Assembly: GCA_003456455.1 (NCBI GenBank)
Contig: DMRV01000247.1
Location: forward strand, 1 to 28,363
Length of the DNA stretch: 28,363 nt
Direction: 5' to 3'
Source: Flavobacteriales bacterium
GTDB lineage: Bacteria > Bacteroidota > Bacteroidia > UBA10329
The translations under genes were made by a program, and so were the position numbers. Below the pieces are notes generated by a model. The model did not search any database. It saw only the letters and a list, made by a program, of their open reading frames with translations, and was not told the origin of the DNA. This document shows, piece by piece, positions 7,392 through 14,842 of the stretch (its first letter is position 1; the number at the start of each line of letters is the position of its first letter).

Positions 7392-8743
7392 TAAACCTGT
7401 TTGAATATCGGAATAAAGAGGAACTTCCCAAGTCATTCGATGGGCTTGAAGATTTTCTGGATGACGTATGGAAAAATAGGGAGAAGAGTGCTTTTTACGC
7501 TGATTCAGAAGAGGCGCACGTAGAAAGCCAGCGTTTCCTTCAGTTCCTCCATAAATCTGGACAGATAAAGTCCAACAAATACGTTGGCGTTATCCATTTC
7601 AACGGTGAGAAGATTAATCTTATGCCTAAGATTTTCTTTGATCAAGATGTCAAACCCAAAGAATCTGAAATCAGCCAAATGCAGAACCACATTTTATGGT
7701 GGTTAAGCTATTGTAAGAAAATCAAGTTCCCCAATTATCAAGCGGCTATGGGGAGTGTCAAAAGTGACTTCTTTGAGGTGCTGATTTACCTTTTCGCGAA
7801 GTACACCCGAGAGCTTTTGAGTAATTCCATCTACCAACAATACGAAGAGGTGGACAAGGAATTATCCTTCATTAAGGGTAGGCTTAATACCAGCGAATAT
7901 GTAAGACAAAACCTGAGTAAAGGAAGATGGCACAAATTGAATTGTACCTATGACGCATTTGTCATGGACAATCAGTTTAATCGAATAATCAAGTTTGTCA
8001 CAAACATGCTTTTCGGTGTAACAACAAACCCGGAGACGAAGAAGCATTTACGGGAAATCCTGTTCATATTGGATGAGGTTTCTGATGAGCCTGCAACTGC
8101 TGCTCAATGTGCCGCAATTCAGTTCAACCCTATGTTTAAGGATTTCGAAACTGTCAGAGACTATTGCCATTTGTTCCTATCGAATTCCGTGTCCTTCGAT
8201 TACAAGAATGACCTGAAGCTATTTGCATTCCTGCTACCAATGGAATATGTCTTTGAAGATTTCATTTTTGGATTCATTGAGAAAGAGTTACCGCATGTAA
8301 CAGCTAAAGCTCAGAGAAGCGATAAGTATTTGGTGGAAGGAAATCTTTTCAATCTCAAACCAGACCTGCACATCACAGTTGATGGCAAGTCTGTTATTGC
8401 TGACACGAAGTATAAGATTGTCTACTCTGATGAAAAGGACCCTAAGAAGGGTATTTCGCAAAACGACCTCTACCAGATGTTAGCTTACGCAGTAAGGTTC
8501 AAAGTCGAAGAAATATTACTCTTCTACCCTAACAGTATTAGCGGTGGTCAAGGGAAGTCTACAGAACTCACCATTAAGGATGGGCTTGCTGAAGACAAGG
8601 AGATTTTAATTAAAGCTTTTCAACTCCCTGTTTTGGATGTTGATGTACTACATTCAGAGCTTGATTCGGGCAAGGATTTGCGTACGCTTTTTACGCCAGC
8701 GAAGGATAAATTATATGAAAAACTCGAAAAAATATTGGGCTAA
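7388..8743 (+). CDS. mcrC: McrC-type nuclease subunit of the type IV restriction complex
   Basis: 451 residues. The start is GTG at 7388 overlapping the TGA of the mcrB-type gene (GTGA), which implies coupled translation; no nearby ATG fits. The N-terminal half (FNGEKINLMPKIFF, then a helical section with YARxLL-like and FIKGRL segments) matches the McrC region that contacts the McrB ring. The C-terminal PD-(D/E)xK nuclease has Asp326 in LKPDLHI, then Asp339-Thr-Lys341 in VIADTKYK, followed by the QNDLYQMLAYA helix. McrC stimulates McrB GTP hydrolysis and makes the double-strand break. Length and motif order are normal and the gene looks intact. Confidence 0.9.
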   Translation: MINLFEYRNKEELPKSFDGLEDFLDDVWKNREKSAFYADSEEAHVESQRFLQFLHKSGQIKSNKYVGVIHFNGEKINLMPKIFFDQDVKPKESEISQMQNHILWWLSYCKKIKFPNYQAAMGSVKSDFFEVLIYLFAKYTRELLSNSIYQQYEEVDKELSFIKGRLNTSEYVRQNLSKGRWHKLNCTYDAFVMDNQFNRIIKFVTNMLFGVTTNPETKKHLREILFILDEVSDEPATAAQCAAIQFNPMFKDFETVRDYCHLFLSNSVSFDYKNDLKLFAFLLPMEYVFEDFIFGFIEKELPHVTAKAQRSDKYLVEGNLFNLKPDLHITVDGKSVIADTKYKIVYSDEKDPKKGISQNDLYQMLAYAVRFKVEEILLFYPNSISGGQGKSTELTIKDGLAEDKEILIKAFQLPVLDVDVLHSELDSGKDLRTLFTPAKDKLYEKLEKILG

Positions 8744-8754
8744 AAGCCATTGCC

Positions 8755-9198
8755 ATGTGTAAAGTTTCCGAAAAAATAAAGTTCTGCACGTGTGGTGATA
8801 TACAGAACATTGAAGAACTAGATGACTATTGGATTCTGCATAGGTTTAACAAAGACAAGGATGAGGACGATATCATGATTGGGATGCTCGCACCACCAAC
8901 AGTGTTTAGGGATTCGAATTTTGAGTTTAACGAAAATGCCATTCTTGAAAGATTGAATACTGGAGAAGCATTTGACAAACCAATGAATCTGGAGAAACGG
9001 GATAGATTGGAAGTGGTCATCAACATGAACGATGATGATGGTTCATTTAGCTACAATTTTCAGTTTTACGGGAGAAAATGGAAAGCTGTTAAAGAGGATG
9101 TTTTAGGATTATTAGAACGATATGATCAAAACAAAAGAGGAAAGGTTGAAGCTGGATTGGAAAGTTTTAGAGAAGAGGCTGGGATTGTGGACCAATAA
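8755..9198 (+). CDS. Hypothetical protein in the mcrBC-type operon (147 aa)
   Basis: Begins 11 bases after the mcrC stop. It starts MCKVSEKIKFCTCGDI, with Cys at 2, 11 and 13, followed by an acidic, mainly beta region (YWILHRFNKDKDEDD, RLEVVINMNDD, FSYNFQFYGRKWKAV) and a C-terminal helix. No signal peptide or membrane helix. The start resembles a small cytoplasmic protein family I believe is common in Bacteroidota (from memory, not verified), and I cannot name a function. It could be an accessory of the restriction system or the first gene of the M48 unit that starts seven bases later. Confidence 0.7.
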   Translation: MCKVSEKIKFCTCGDIQNIEELDDYWILHRFNKDKDEDDIMIGMLAPPTVFRDSNFEFNENAILERLNTGEAFDKPMNLEKRDRLEVVINMNDDDGSFSYNFQFYGRKWKAVKEDVLGLLERYDQNKRGKVEAGLESFREEAGIVDQ

Positions 9199-9205
9199 CG
9201 ATGTA

Positions 9206-10276
9206 ATGTTTAGGGTTGTTCATGCATTCTTTACTTTGATTTTTGCACTTGGTTCGTTCAAAGCTTTGTGCCAGGACACTCTTGTCACTCTTCGGAATGA
9301 GACACTACTGGTGAAGGTTTTGGAGATTGACTATTCAAATGAAGTAATCAAATTCAAGAAGGCCACACTTCCGAATGGACCTGTTTATTCTGAATACATG
9401 AAGGATGTTTTTATGGTCAAAACCCAGAATGCACCTCCTATTTACAGTGACCCATACGAGAATCCTTATCCGGGTTATCAGACTGTTGTTCCAATTTCAA
9501 TGAAAAGACTTGAGCGATATAGCCTCGCAGAACGTTCGTTCATTATGAACTACTCTCGTGCGGAACTTCAGAGACAAAGAGATGGGTATGAAAATTCAAC
9601 AGTTTCAAATGAATCAGAGGAACGGTTTCGTGCAATATTTTCTCAGGTTGCGAAGGTGGCTCAGGAGTATTGTAGCAGTAGGAAATTTTCAATCGCTGAT
9701 GAATTCGATTGGCAATACGTGTACGTAGACTGCTTCGAGGGTTTACATGGAAGTTGCAAGATTCATTCATCGATTACCCACACAGAGTTAGATAATGCGT
9801 ATTCGATGGGACATGGGAATTTCTTTTTTTCAGAATACTTTTTCGGAAATTCAAATGATGATGCGATTGCCGGAGTCATTGGTCACGAAATAGGTCATGC
9901 TCTAGCCATGCATTCACTTGAAAAGAAGAGAAAACTGGACAAACAGAACGAGATAGCAGATTGGACCGCTCTTGGCGTCACATTTGCGCATGGTGGAAAT
10001 TATCAAGCCAATCGTAATGAAATCAAGCAGCTAAGTGACTTATTCTTTATGCTGCCATATAGCCGTAAGCACGAAACTGAGGCGGATCAGATTGGTGCTG
10101 TTCTTATGACCCTTGCAGGATACGACCCCAATGAATTCATACTGTTCTGGAGGACCAGTGACAAGGCAACCCGAACGAATTTCTGGAGCACTCACCCAGG
10201 ACACCTAGATAGAGCGGATTATATTGAGAAATTCATTAAATCACCGGAGTTTAAAATCTTAACGAAGAAAAGATGA
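9206..10276 (+). CDS. Exported M48-family zinc metallopeptidase
   Basis: 356 residues from ATG 9206, seven bases after the previous stop; this start gives a signal peptide (FRVVHAFFTLIFALGSFKALCQ), whereas the longer frame from 9122 would bury it. Residues about 25-80 form a beta domain (DTLVTLRNETLLVKVLEIDY) that recurs in the next gene. The peptidase domain has zinc ligands His227 and His231 with catalytic Glu228 in GHEIGHALAMHS, the third ligand Glu292 in HETEADQIGA, and the distal STHPGHLDRADYI motif of M48 (Ste24/BepA-like) enzymes. No extra transmembrane segments, so it is likely periplasmic, like the BepA/LoiP quality-control group, and not an integral HtpX type. It overlaps the next gene by four bases (ATGA). 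Confidence 0.88.
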   Translation: MFRVVHAFFTLIFALGSFKALCQDTLVTLRNETLLVKVLEIDYSNEVIKFKKATLPNGPVYSEYMKDVFMVKTQNAPPIYSDPYENPYPGYQTVVPISMKRLERYSLAERSFIMNYSRAELQRQRDGYENSTVSNESEERFRAIFSQVAKVAQEYCSSRKFSIADEFDWQYVYVDCFEGLHGSCKIHSSITHTELDNAYSMGHGNFFFSEYFFGNSNDDAIAGVIGHEIGHALAMHSLEKKRKLDKQNEIADWTALGVTFAHGGNYQANRNEIKQLSDLFFMLPYSRKHETEADQIGAVLMTLAGYDPNEFILFWRTSDKATRTNFWSTHPGHLDRADYIEKFIKSPEFKILTKKR

Positions 10277-11151
10277 GAAGTTTATCAATCGCAATACTCA
10301 TACTGATTAGCACTTGTGTACTAAAAGCTCAGACCACAGTCGATACTATTCGGTTATCCTCAGGTGAAACGGTCTTGGCTGTTGTCAAAGAAATCACACC
10401 AGATGAAATCAAGTATGTGGTAGCTGGCAATCCAGATGGACCGCTGTTTGTCATGCCCAAATCCAAAGTGCAATCCATTACCTATTCCAACGGAGTCAAA
10501 GAGGAATACACTAGTACGTTACCCTCACAAGGAACCTCTCATCCGTCAGGTAATTCCAGCAGGAATTACGACAACTATCAGGGTCGGACATCAATAGACG
10601 CCAATGCCAAGGAATACGAATTTGGTGATAGAACAAACAGAAATACACCCATAGTTTATTACGGCATCGACTTTACGTTGGTCAAATTTGTTGGGTCATC
10701 TGGCTTCAATGACCCCGCGAAAATTGTGGATGTCTATCTAGATAAAATCAATCAGAAAATAATTATGGAACAAGACAAATACGACATGGGTGTTTTGTTC
10801 AAACGAAGAGATTTTGACATCGACTTGGAGATGCTATCCGGGAGAAACAGGTCTATCAACCCTTATGATGTCGTGACGAATTCGAATAATAATTTATCTG
10901 AAGTACAAATCAGGGAGTTAATCTCAACCTACAATCCACAAGCCCAAGAGGGCATAGGACTTGTTGTCGTTATGGAATCATTGAACAAGCTGAGAGAACA
11001 AGGCACGATGTATTTCACCTTCTTCGATATCAAGACCAAAAAGGTCGTTGACATCAGAAAAGCATCTGGCGAACCATCAGGATTCGGCATCACAAATTAT
11101 TGGATGAAGCCGGTTTATGAGGCAATTAAGAAATTGAAGAGGAGTTACTAA
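10273..11151 (+). CDS. Exported protein with the same N-terminal domain as the upstream metallopeptidase
   Basis: 292 residues. A signal peptide (SLSIAILILISTCVLKAQ) is followed by a beta domain at about 22-75 (DTIRLSSGETVLAVVKEITPDEI, GPLF, ITYSNGVKEEY) matching the DTLVTLRNETLLVKVLEI domain of the M48 neighbour. After a low-complexity Ser/Gly/Asn linker, the C-terminal 170 residues contain VVYYGIDFTLVKFVG and EQGTMYFTFFDIKTKKVV, a pattern I associate with Bacteroidota exported proteins of unknown function. Its ATG overlaps the stop of the M48 gene, so the two are translated together. It may be a partner or substrate-presenting protein for the peptidase; this is inferred from the shared domain and coupling only. 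Confidence 0.7.
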   Translation: MRSLSIAILILISTCVLKAQTTVDTIRLSSGETVLAVVKEITPDEIKYVVAGNPDGPLFVMPKSKVQSITYSNGVKEEYTSTLPSQGTSHPSGNSSRNYDNYQGRTSIDANAKEYEFGDRTNRNTPIVYYGIDFTLVKFVGSSGFNDPAKIVDVYLDKINQKIIMEQDKYDMGVLFKRRDFDIDLEMLSGRNRSINPYDVVTNSNNNLSEVQIRELISTYNPQAQEGIGLVVVMESLNKLREQGTMYFTFFDIKTKKVVDIRKASGEPSGFGITNYWMKPVYEAIKKLKRSY

Positions 11152-11170
11152 CGTAAATAGTTCAACCACT

Positions 11171-11198
11171 TTGGTTACCTTTTTATTAAATATGTATT
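11171..11198 (+). promoter_or_regulatory. Promoter-like repeat, copy 1, in front of the sigma-factor gene
   Basis: TTGGTTACCTTTTTA (11171-11185) and GTATT (11194-11198) followed by CATG recur with identical spacing at 23663-23690. The TTACC-to-GTATT distance is 19 bases in both. The shape (GGTTACC box, then a second box about 17 bases on) resembles an alternative-sigma promoter. The adjacent sigma factor would then be autoregulated; this is an inference. Confidence 0.55.
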
Positions 11199-11231
11199 CA
11201 TGAATAAGTGCGGTAAATAGTGGGAGACAGC

Positions 11232-11756
11232 ATGGACAACATAAGCCTTGTTGATCTTCAAAATCAAGATCCCCGCGCTTGGAGGGAATTCATGAGACAA
11301 TTGAGACTGATCGTTTGTAAAGCATGTAGCGGAATTTCTGATGACTTCATTATTGATGAAGTAGTTCAGGAGACGAGTATTGCTTTTACGATTAAAATTC
11401 AAACGAACAGCTTTGACTTGACTTCAAAGCTCTCAACGTTCATGTATTCAGTCGCCCGAAATCAGTTTTTGAAATTGATTAAGAAAAAAGGAATTGACGT
11501 GGAGCTTCCGCCAGAGGAAATTGAGGCAATCGAAGAAAGTCAGGATGAGCTTATCGAAAAGGAAAAGCTTTTTGAATTGATTGAAAACCATTTAGCGGAT
11601 TTGGGAGAAAAGTGCAGGGATATCCTAACCGCATATTATCACCTGAGGAAAAGAATGACCGAAATAGCAGAAGATCTTGGCTATGCCAATGCCGAAACTG
11701 CTAAGAATATGAAAGCGCGGTGTTTTAAAACTCTAAAGCAGAACTGTCTTGGATAA
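11232..11756 (+). CDS. Sigma-70-family (ECF-like) RNA polymerase sigma factor
   Basis: 174 residues from ATG 11232; a GTG at 11220 is the alternative. Region 2 spans about 5-90 (DPRAWREFMRQ, IDEVVQETSIAF, TFMYSVARNQFLKLIKKK). Region 4 spans about 110-170 (LGEKCRDILTAYYHLRKRMTEIAEDLGYANAETAKNMKARC), the helix-turn-helix that reads the -35 box. Regions 1 and 3 are absent, as in ECF factors. Six bases separate it from the membrane anti-sigma-like gene, the usual sigma/anti-sigma pairing. It probably drives part of the surrounding exported-protease cluster. Confidence 0.85.
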   Translation: MDNISLVDLQNQDPRAWREFMRQLRLIVCKACSGISDDFIIDEVVQETSIAFTIKIQTNSFDLTSKLSTFMYSVARNQFLKLIKKKGIDVELPPEEIEAIEESQDELIEKEKLFELIENHLADLGEKCRDILTAYYHLRKRMTEIAEDLGYANAETAKNMKARCFKTLKQNCLG

Positions 11757-11762
11757 TTACTG

Positions 11763-12878
11763 ATGACTGACGAAGAAAAAGACATACTTCAAGACAAGGC
11801 TTTATTCGAGGAGTTGAATGAGAACGAGTTTGAACAGCATAAACTGTTGCTGAATTCGGATTCCAACTACAAGGCTGAGTTTGTCTTGAAAGAAGGGATT
11901 GCACGAGCATCGGCCAAGGAATTTCTTGAAAAAGCGCTGGAAACTCCTGTAATTTCTATTTGGAGTAGAAGAAGCACATGGCAAGCCATTGCCGCAGTAT
12001 TGATAATCGCATTGGTTTCTACTTTCTATTTAAGTGATTTCCGTTCTGCTAATGAATTTGCCTTGGCTGAAATTCAAAACTTATCTCAATCTAGACAATC
12101 CAAGGATGGCTCTTCCATTTCAAATGGAGATATTAACTTTTCTCAATCTCTACCTGAACGATCCAAGTATGGCTCCTCCATTTCAAGAGGAGGAGATATT
12201 AATTGGTTAAGAGCTTTTGAAGAGCGAGATTATTCTCGGGTTATTGATGGGCTTTCTCCTGTTGATGTCAAATTAGCAGCAAGTGCGGCAAGACGTCTGG
12301 AGGAAGGCGAAGCCGAAGTAGATTCACTAGTGAACTTAAAAGACACTCATCTACTAAACAGCATCAGGTTATACACAAGCAAAACGAAGAATAGATACGG
12401 TTATGTTGAATACGAATCAAATCCATTGGAAATTACACTAGTTGAATATGAATCCATACAGTATGACTATCGCAGGTTGGAACAGATGATTGCAGAGTTA
12501 CAGACTGAAATTTATTCAATTAGATTAGAATATTTCGATAACGAACTTGTAAAATCAGCAAGTCTGAGTGATGAGAAGCTATCAACGCTTCGCTTCGTGC
12601 TGGGCCAATCCAAACTTTTTATTGATAAGGAAGCGGGTCGCGGAAAGGATTTTGGGCAGGACGAATTTGCATGGTTAGCTTCGGAATCTCACGCACTTCC
12701 TATTGGTGTGGCTACAGTTGACATTCTTTGGTATAGTGCTCTGTCCGAATACAAGGCAGGAGACTGTGAAAAGACGAATTCCGCACTTTCGGAATTAATC
12801 AAATATTCAGATTCGAAATACTATCGAAGAGCTAAGAAGTTTAGGCGAAAACTCGAAAGGGAATGCGATTTGAATTAG
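11763..12878 (+). CDS. Membrane anti-sigma-like protein with helical, TPR-like exported domain
   Basis: 371 residues. The cytoplasmic part (1-70) is acidic and helical (FEELNENEFEQHKLLLNSDSNYKAEF), like the sigma-binding ends of Bacteroidota anti-sigma factors, but has no zinc-binding HxxxCxxC motif. One transmembrane helix spans about 72-92 (WQAIAAVLIIALVSTFYL). Outside the membrane is a tandem repeat (107-125 and 126-147, each with SKxGSSIS..GDIN). A long helical region follows, with FEERDYSRVIDGLSP and a final WYSALSEYKAGDCEKTNSAL segment resembling TPR helices. It would hold the sigma factor at the membrane until a signal or cleavage releases it. It converges with the caspase gene with only two bases between stops. 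Confidence 0.75.
   Translation: MTDEEKDILQDKALFEELNENEFEQHKLLLNSDSNYKAEFVLKEGIARASAKEFLEKALETPVISIWSRRSTWQAIAAVLIIALVSTFYLSDFRSANEFALAEIQNLSQSRQSKDGSSISNGDINFSQSLPERSKYGSSISRGGDINWLRAFEERDYSRVIDGLSPVDVKLAASAARRLEEGEAEVDSLVNLKDTHLLNSIRLYTSKTKNRYGYVEYESNPLEITLVEYESIQYDYRRLEQMIAELQTEIYSIRLEYFDNELVKSASLSDEKLSTLRFVLGQSKLFIDKEAGRGKDFGQDEFAWLASESHALPIGVATVDILWYSALSEYKAGDCEKTNSALSELIKYSDSKYYRRAKKFRRKLERECDLN
12081..12203 (+). repeat. In-frame tandem duplication inside the anti-sigma-like gene
   Basis: Copy 1 is 12081-12137 (57 bases) and copy 2 is 12138-12203 (66 bases). They share TCTCAATCT, TCCAAG, ATGGCTC, TCCATTTCAA and GGAGATATTAA in order. Differences include two in-frame insertions (6 and 3 bases) in copy 2. 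It encodes the segment just outside the membrane helix. Confidence 0.8.
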
Positions 12879-12880
12879 TT

Positions 12881-14842
12881 CTATTGAACTATTTGGTAGT
12901 GGTATGTTGAGATACCCAATTCTAGTTCTCGAACGTCTTTTTTACTTCGAGTATCATCACCATTAATCGCTTCAAACAAGGTTTTTTCTAGTTCACTGAT
13001 GTCTTCATCTGCTCCTCTCGTTGAATACAATCCCTGCCACTGCACTGGCCTATTCGACACGAACAGTTTCATTATTTCATGGCCATAAGGCGGTGCTATT
13101 TGAAAGAATTGATTCCTGTGTTCATTTGATTCCCCAGGTTCTAAGTAATACTCATCGGCTGAACGTCCTTCTTTTGGGAAAAGGAATTCCTTTTTGCCAT
13201 TTGGCATTACATCAAGCAGCGAGTAATAAATGGGTTCGCTACTATAGTTGGTAATTCTAAATTCAACATAAGACCCAGCTTTGATTTTGATAACCTGATC
13301 TGAGGCTTCGAGTTTGGTTCTGCTGCTAAAATGTTCGGGTTTGATAGGGTTTTTCCACTCCGCTTTCGGTTCAAGTAGAATGAATTCCAAAGCAACGTTG
13401 TATTGTGCATTGGTCATATTCAATGCGACTAAGTTTTGAGTTGTAATTATCTTGCCTAAAACTGAACGTATCTTATTGATGGTTTCCCCTGATAACTGTC
13501 TCGCTGCATCCCTGCCTGGTGTTTCCTCCAAAACAACCAGACCAGCTTTATCAATTACCTTCAAAATGTTCTCCCTAAGTGTCAGCTTACATGCGCAATT
13601 GGGCGAGTTTAAATCGAATGTTCCCAAACTCGCTTTTAACGTTTTCAAATCATCCTCTCTGAATATATCATGGCAAACAGCATCCCCCTGTTTTCGAAAG
13701 TTTGGAACCGTCAGTTTCACAAAAGATGTTGTTTTAAGGCCTGAGGTCTCTTCTCCAATTACTTCAGCAACAGCTGTTGTAGGATTAGATTCAATGATTT
13801 TTGCTCTCCACCTTATATCAATGTCGTTTATGCCTTCAATCAGGCTTCCATTGCTAAGACCAGACAGAAACCCACTGTTCAATTCAAATTTTCTATCCGT
13901 TTTCCAGTTCGCAATCCAATGTGTGGAATTAGCCAAATGAGGTTCTTTTTCTTCAAACTCCAACCCATCTGCAAAGGGTGACTGATTCGGAACTTTCTCA
14001 GCCATTTTCTGCTTTACGCGAGAAAACATATCCTCAAAACTGCTATTCAAGTACCCTTCCGATATTGCCGTTGCAAGACCATAGCTCAATGGTCCATAAT
14101 TCCTTCCATCATCTCCAGTAATTTCATAATTTAATTCCTGACTGCTAGAAGCATAGAAGGTCACCATTCGGGCCAAATCATCACTGGAATTCTGCTCAAT
14201 CCAGTTTGTTTCATTGTCGTAAAAATCTGGAGCTTTATAGTTTTCCGGTTCAATACGAATTGAAGAACCTCGGGCAATTCCAAGCGCTCTAGTTGCAGTG
14301 CCTGAGTGGCAAGCATCAATGGTTACGAGCAGTTCCCCTTCACTTCCAAGTGACTTTCGTACTCTGGTTAAAACTGCGCCAAGTTCATCGTCTGACAAAT
14401 GGGCATCCCCCGCATATACAACGTCCTTGCCTGATTTAGTTTTGAACTTAGACCTGCCCGGAGCTGCTAGCGGCACCAACGCCTCATCATATCCATCTAG
14501 TTCGTCACCATTGTAATCTGCTACTTGTTGTCCGTGACCAGAGTAGTGTAAGTGAACGAAATCTCCTGGTTTGACATTCTTAATAATTTCACGGTTAATG
14601 GCCTTAATGATGTCTGCCTTGGTTTCAGCGTTAGTGACGATATGAATGTTTTTGGAGGGGAAGCTTGCCGCTAGCAGCGCTTCTTGCAACAGCTCTGCAT
14701 CATTTTCAGAACTGATATCATTCCAAAAGTTCTCGTACTTCCAGTAATCACCAAGGGCAATAATCAGACTATGCTTTTGCTGAGCACAGGCGCTTAAACT
14801 TCCGCATAAAACGATTGCCGCTAGAATAACTCTACTTCTCAT
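12881..14842 (-). CDS. Caspase-fold (C14-like) lipoprotein with C-terminal DUF4384 domain
   Basis: 653 residues. The N terminus is a lipoprotein signal with lipobox LSAC (Cys19). The caspase-like domain spans about 22-290: HSLIIALGDY first strand, catalytic His103 in HYSGHGQQ, and catalytic Cys178 in TIDACHSGTATR. Both dyad residues are in their normal contexts, so activity is expected. A middle region of about 220 residues has no assigned fold. Residues about 525-620 (IKAGSYVEFRITNYSSEPIYYSLLDV, FLFPKEG, YLEPGES, IAPPYGHEIMKLFVS) match the DUF4384 beta domain often joined to bacterial caspases. It is probably an envelope-anchored cysteine protease. Its ATG overlaps the stop of the papain-like gene (ATGA), so the two are made together. 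Confidence 0.88.
   Translation of the reverse strand: MRSRVILAAIVLCGSLSACAQQKHSLIIALGDYWKYENFWNDISSENDAELLQEALLAASFPSKNIHIVTNAETKADIIKAINREIIKNVKPGDFVHLHYSGHGQQVADYNGDELDGYDEALVPLAAPGRSKFKTKSGKDVVYAGDAHLSDDELGAVLTRVRKSLGSEGELLVTIDACHSGTATRALGIARGSSIRIEPENYKAPDFYDNETNWIEQNSSDDLARMVTFYASSSQELNYEITGDDGRNYGPLSYGLATAISEGYLNSSFEDMFSRVKQKMAEKVPNQSPFADGLEFEEKEPHLANSTHWIANWKTDRKFELNSGFLSGLSNGSLIEGINDIDIRWRAKIIESNPTTAVAEVIGEETSGLKTTSFVKLTVPNFRKQGDAVCHDIFREDDLKTLKASLGTFDLNSPNCACKLTLRENILKVIDKAGLVVLEETPGRDAARQLSGETINKIRSVLGKIITTQNLVALNMTNAQYNVALEFILLEPKAEWKNPIKPEHFSSRTKLEASDQVIKIKAGSYVEFRITNYSSEPIYYSLLDVMPNGKKEFLFPKEGRSADEYYLEPGESNEHRNQFFQIAPPYGHEIMKLFVSNRPVQWQGLYSTRGADEDISELEKTLFEAINGDDTRSKKDVRELELGISTYHYQIVQ

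Noticed and set aside
9122..9205. Upstream start for the M48 peptidase
   Set aside because: It overlaps the end of the 147-aa gene in another frame and places a charged 28-residue stretch before an obvious signal peptide.
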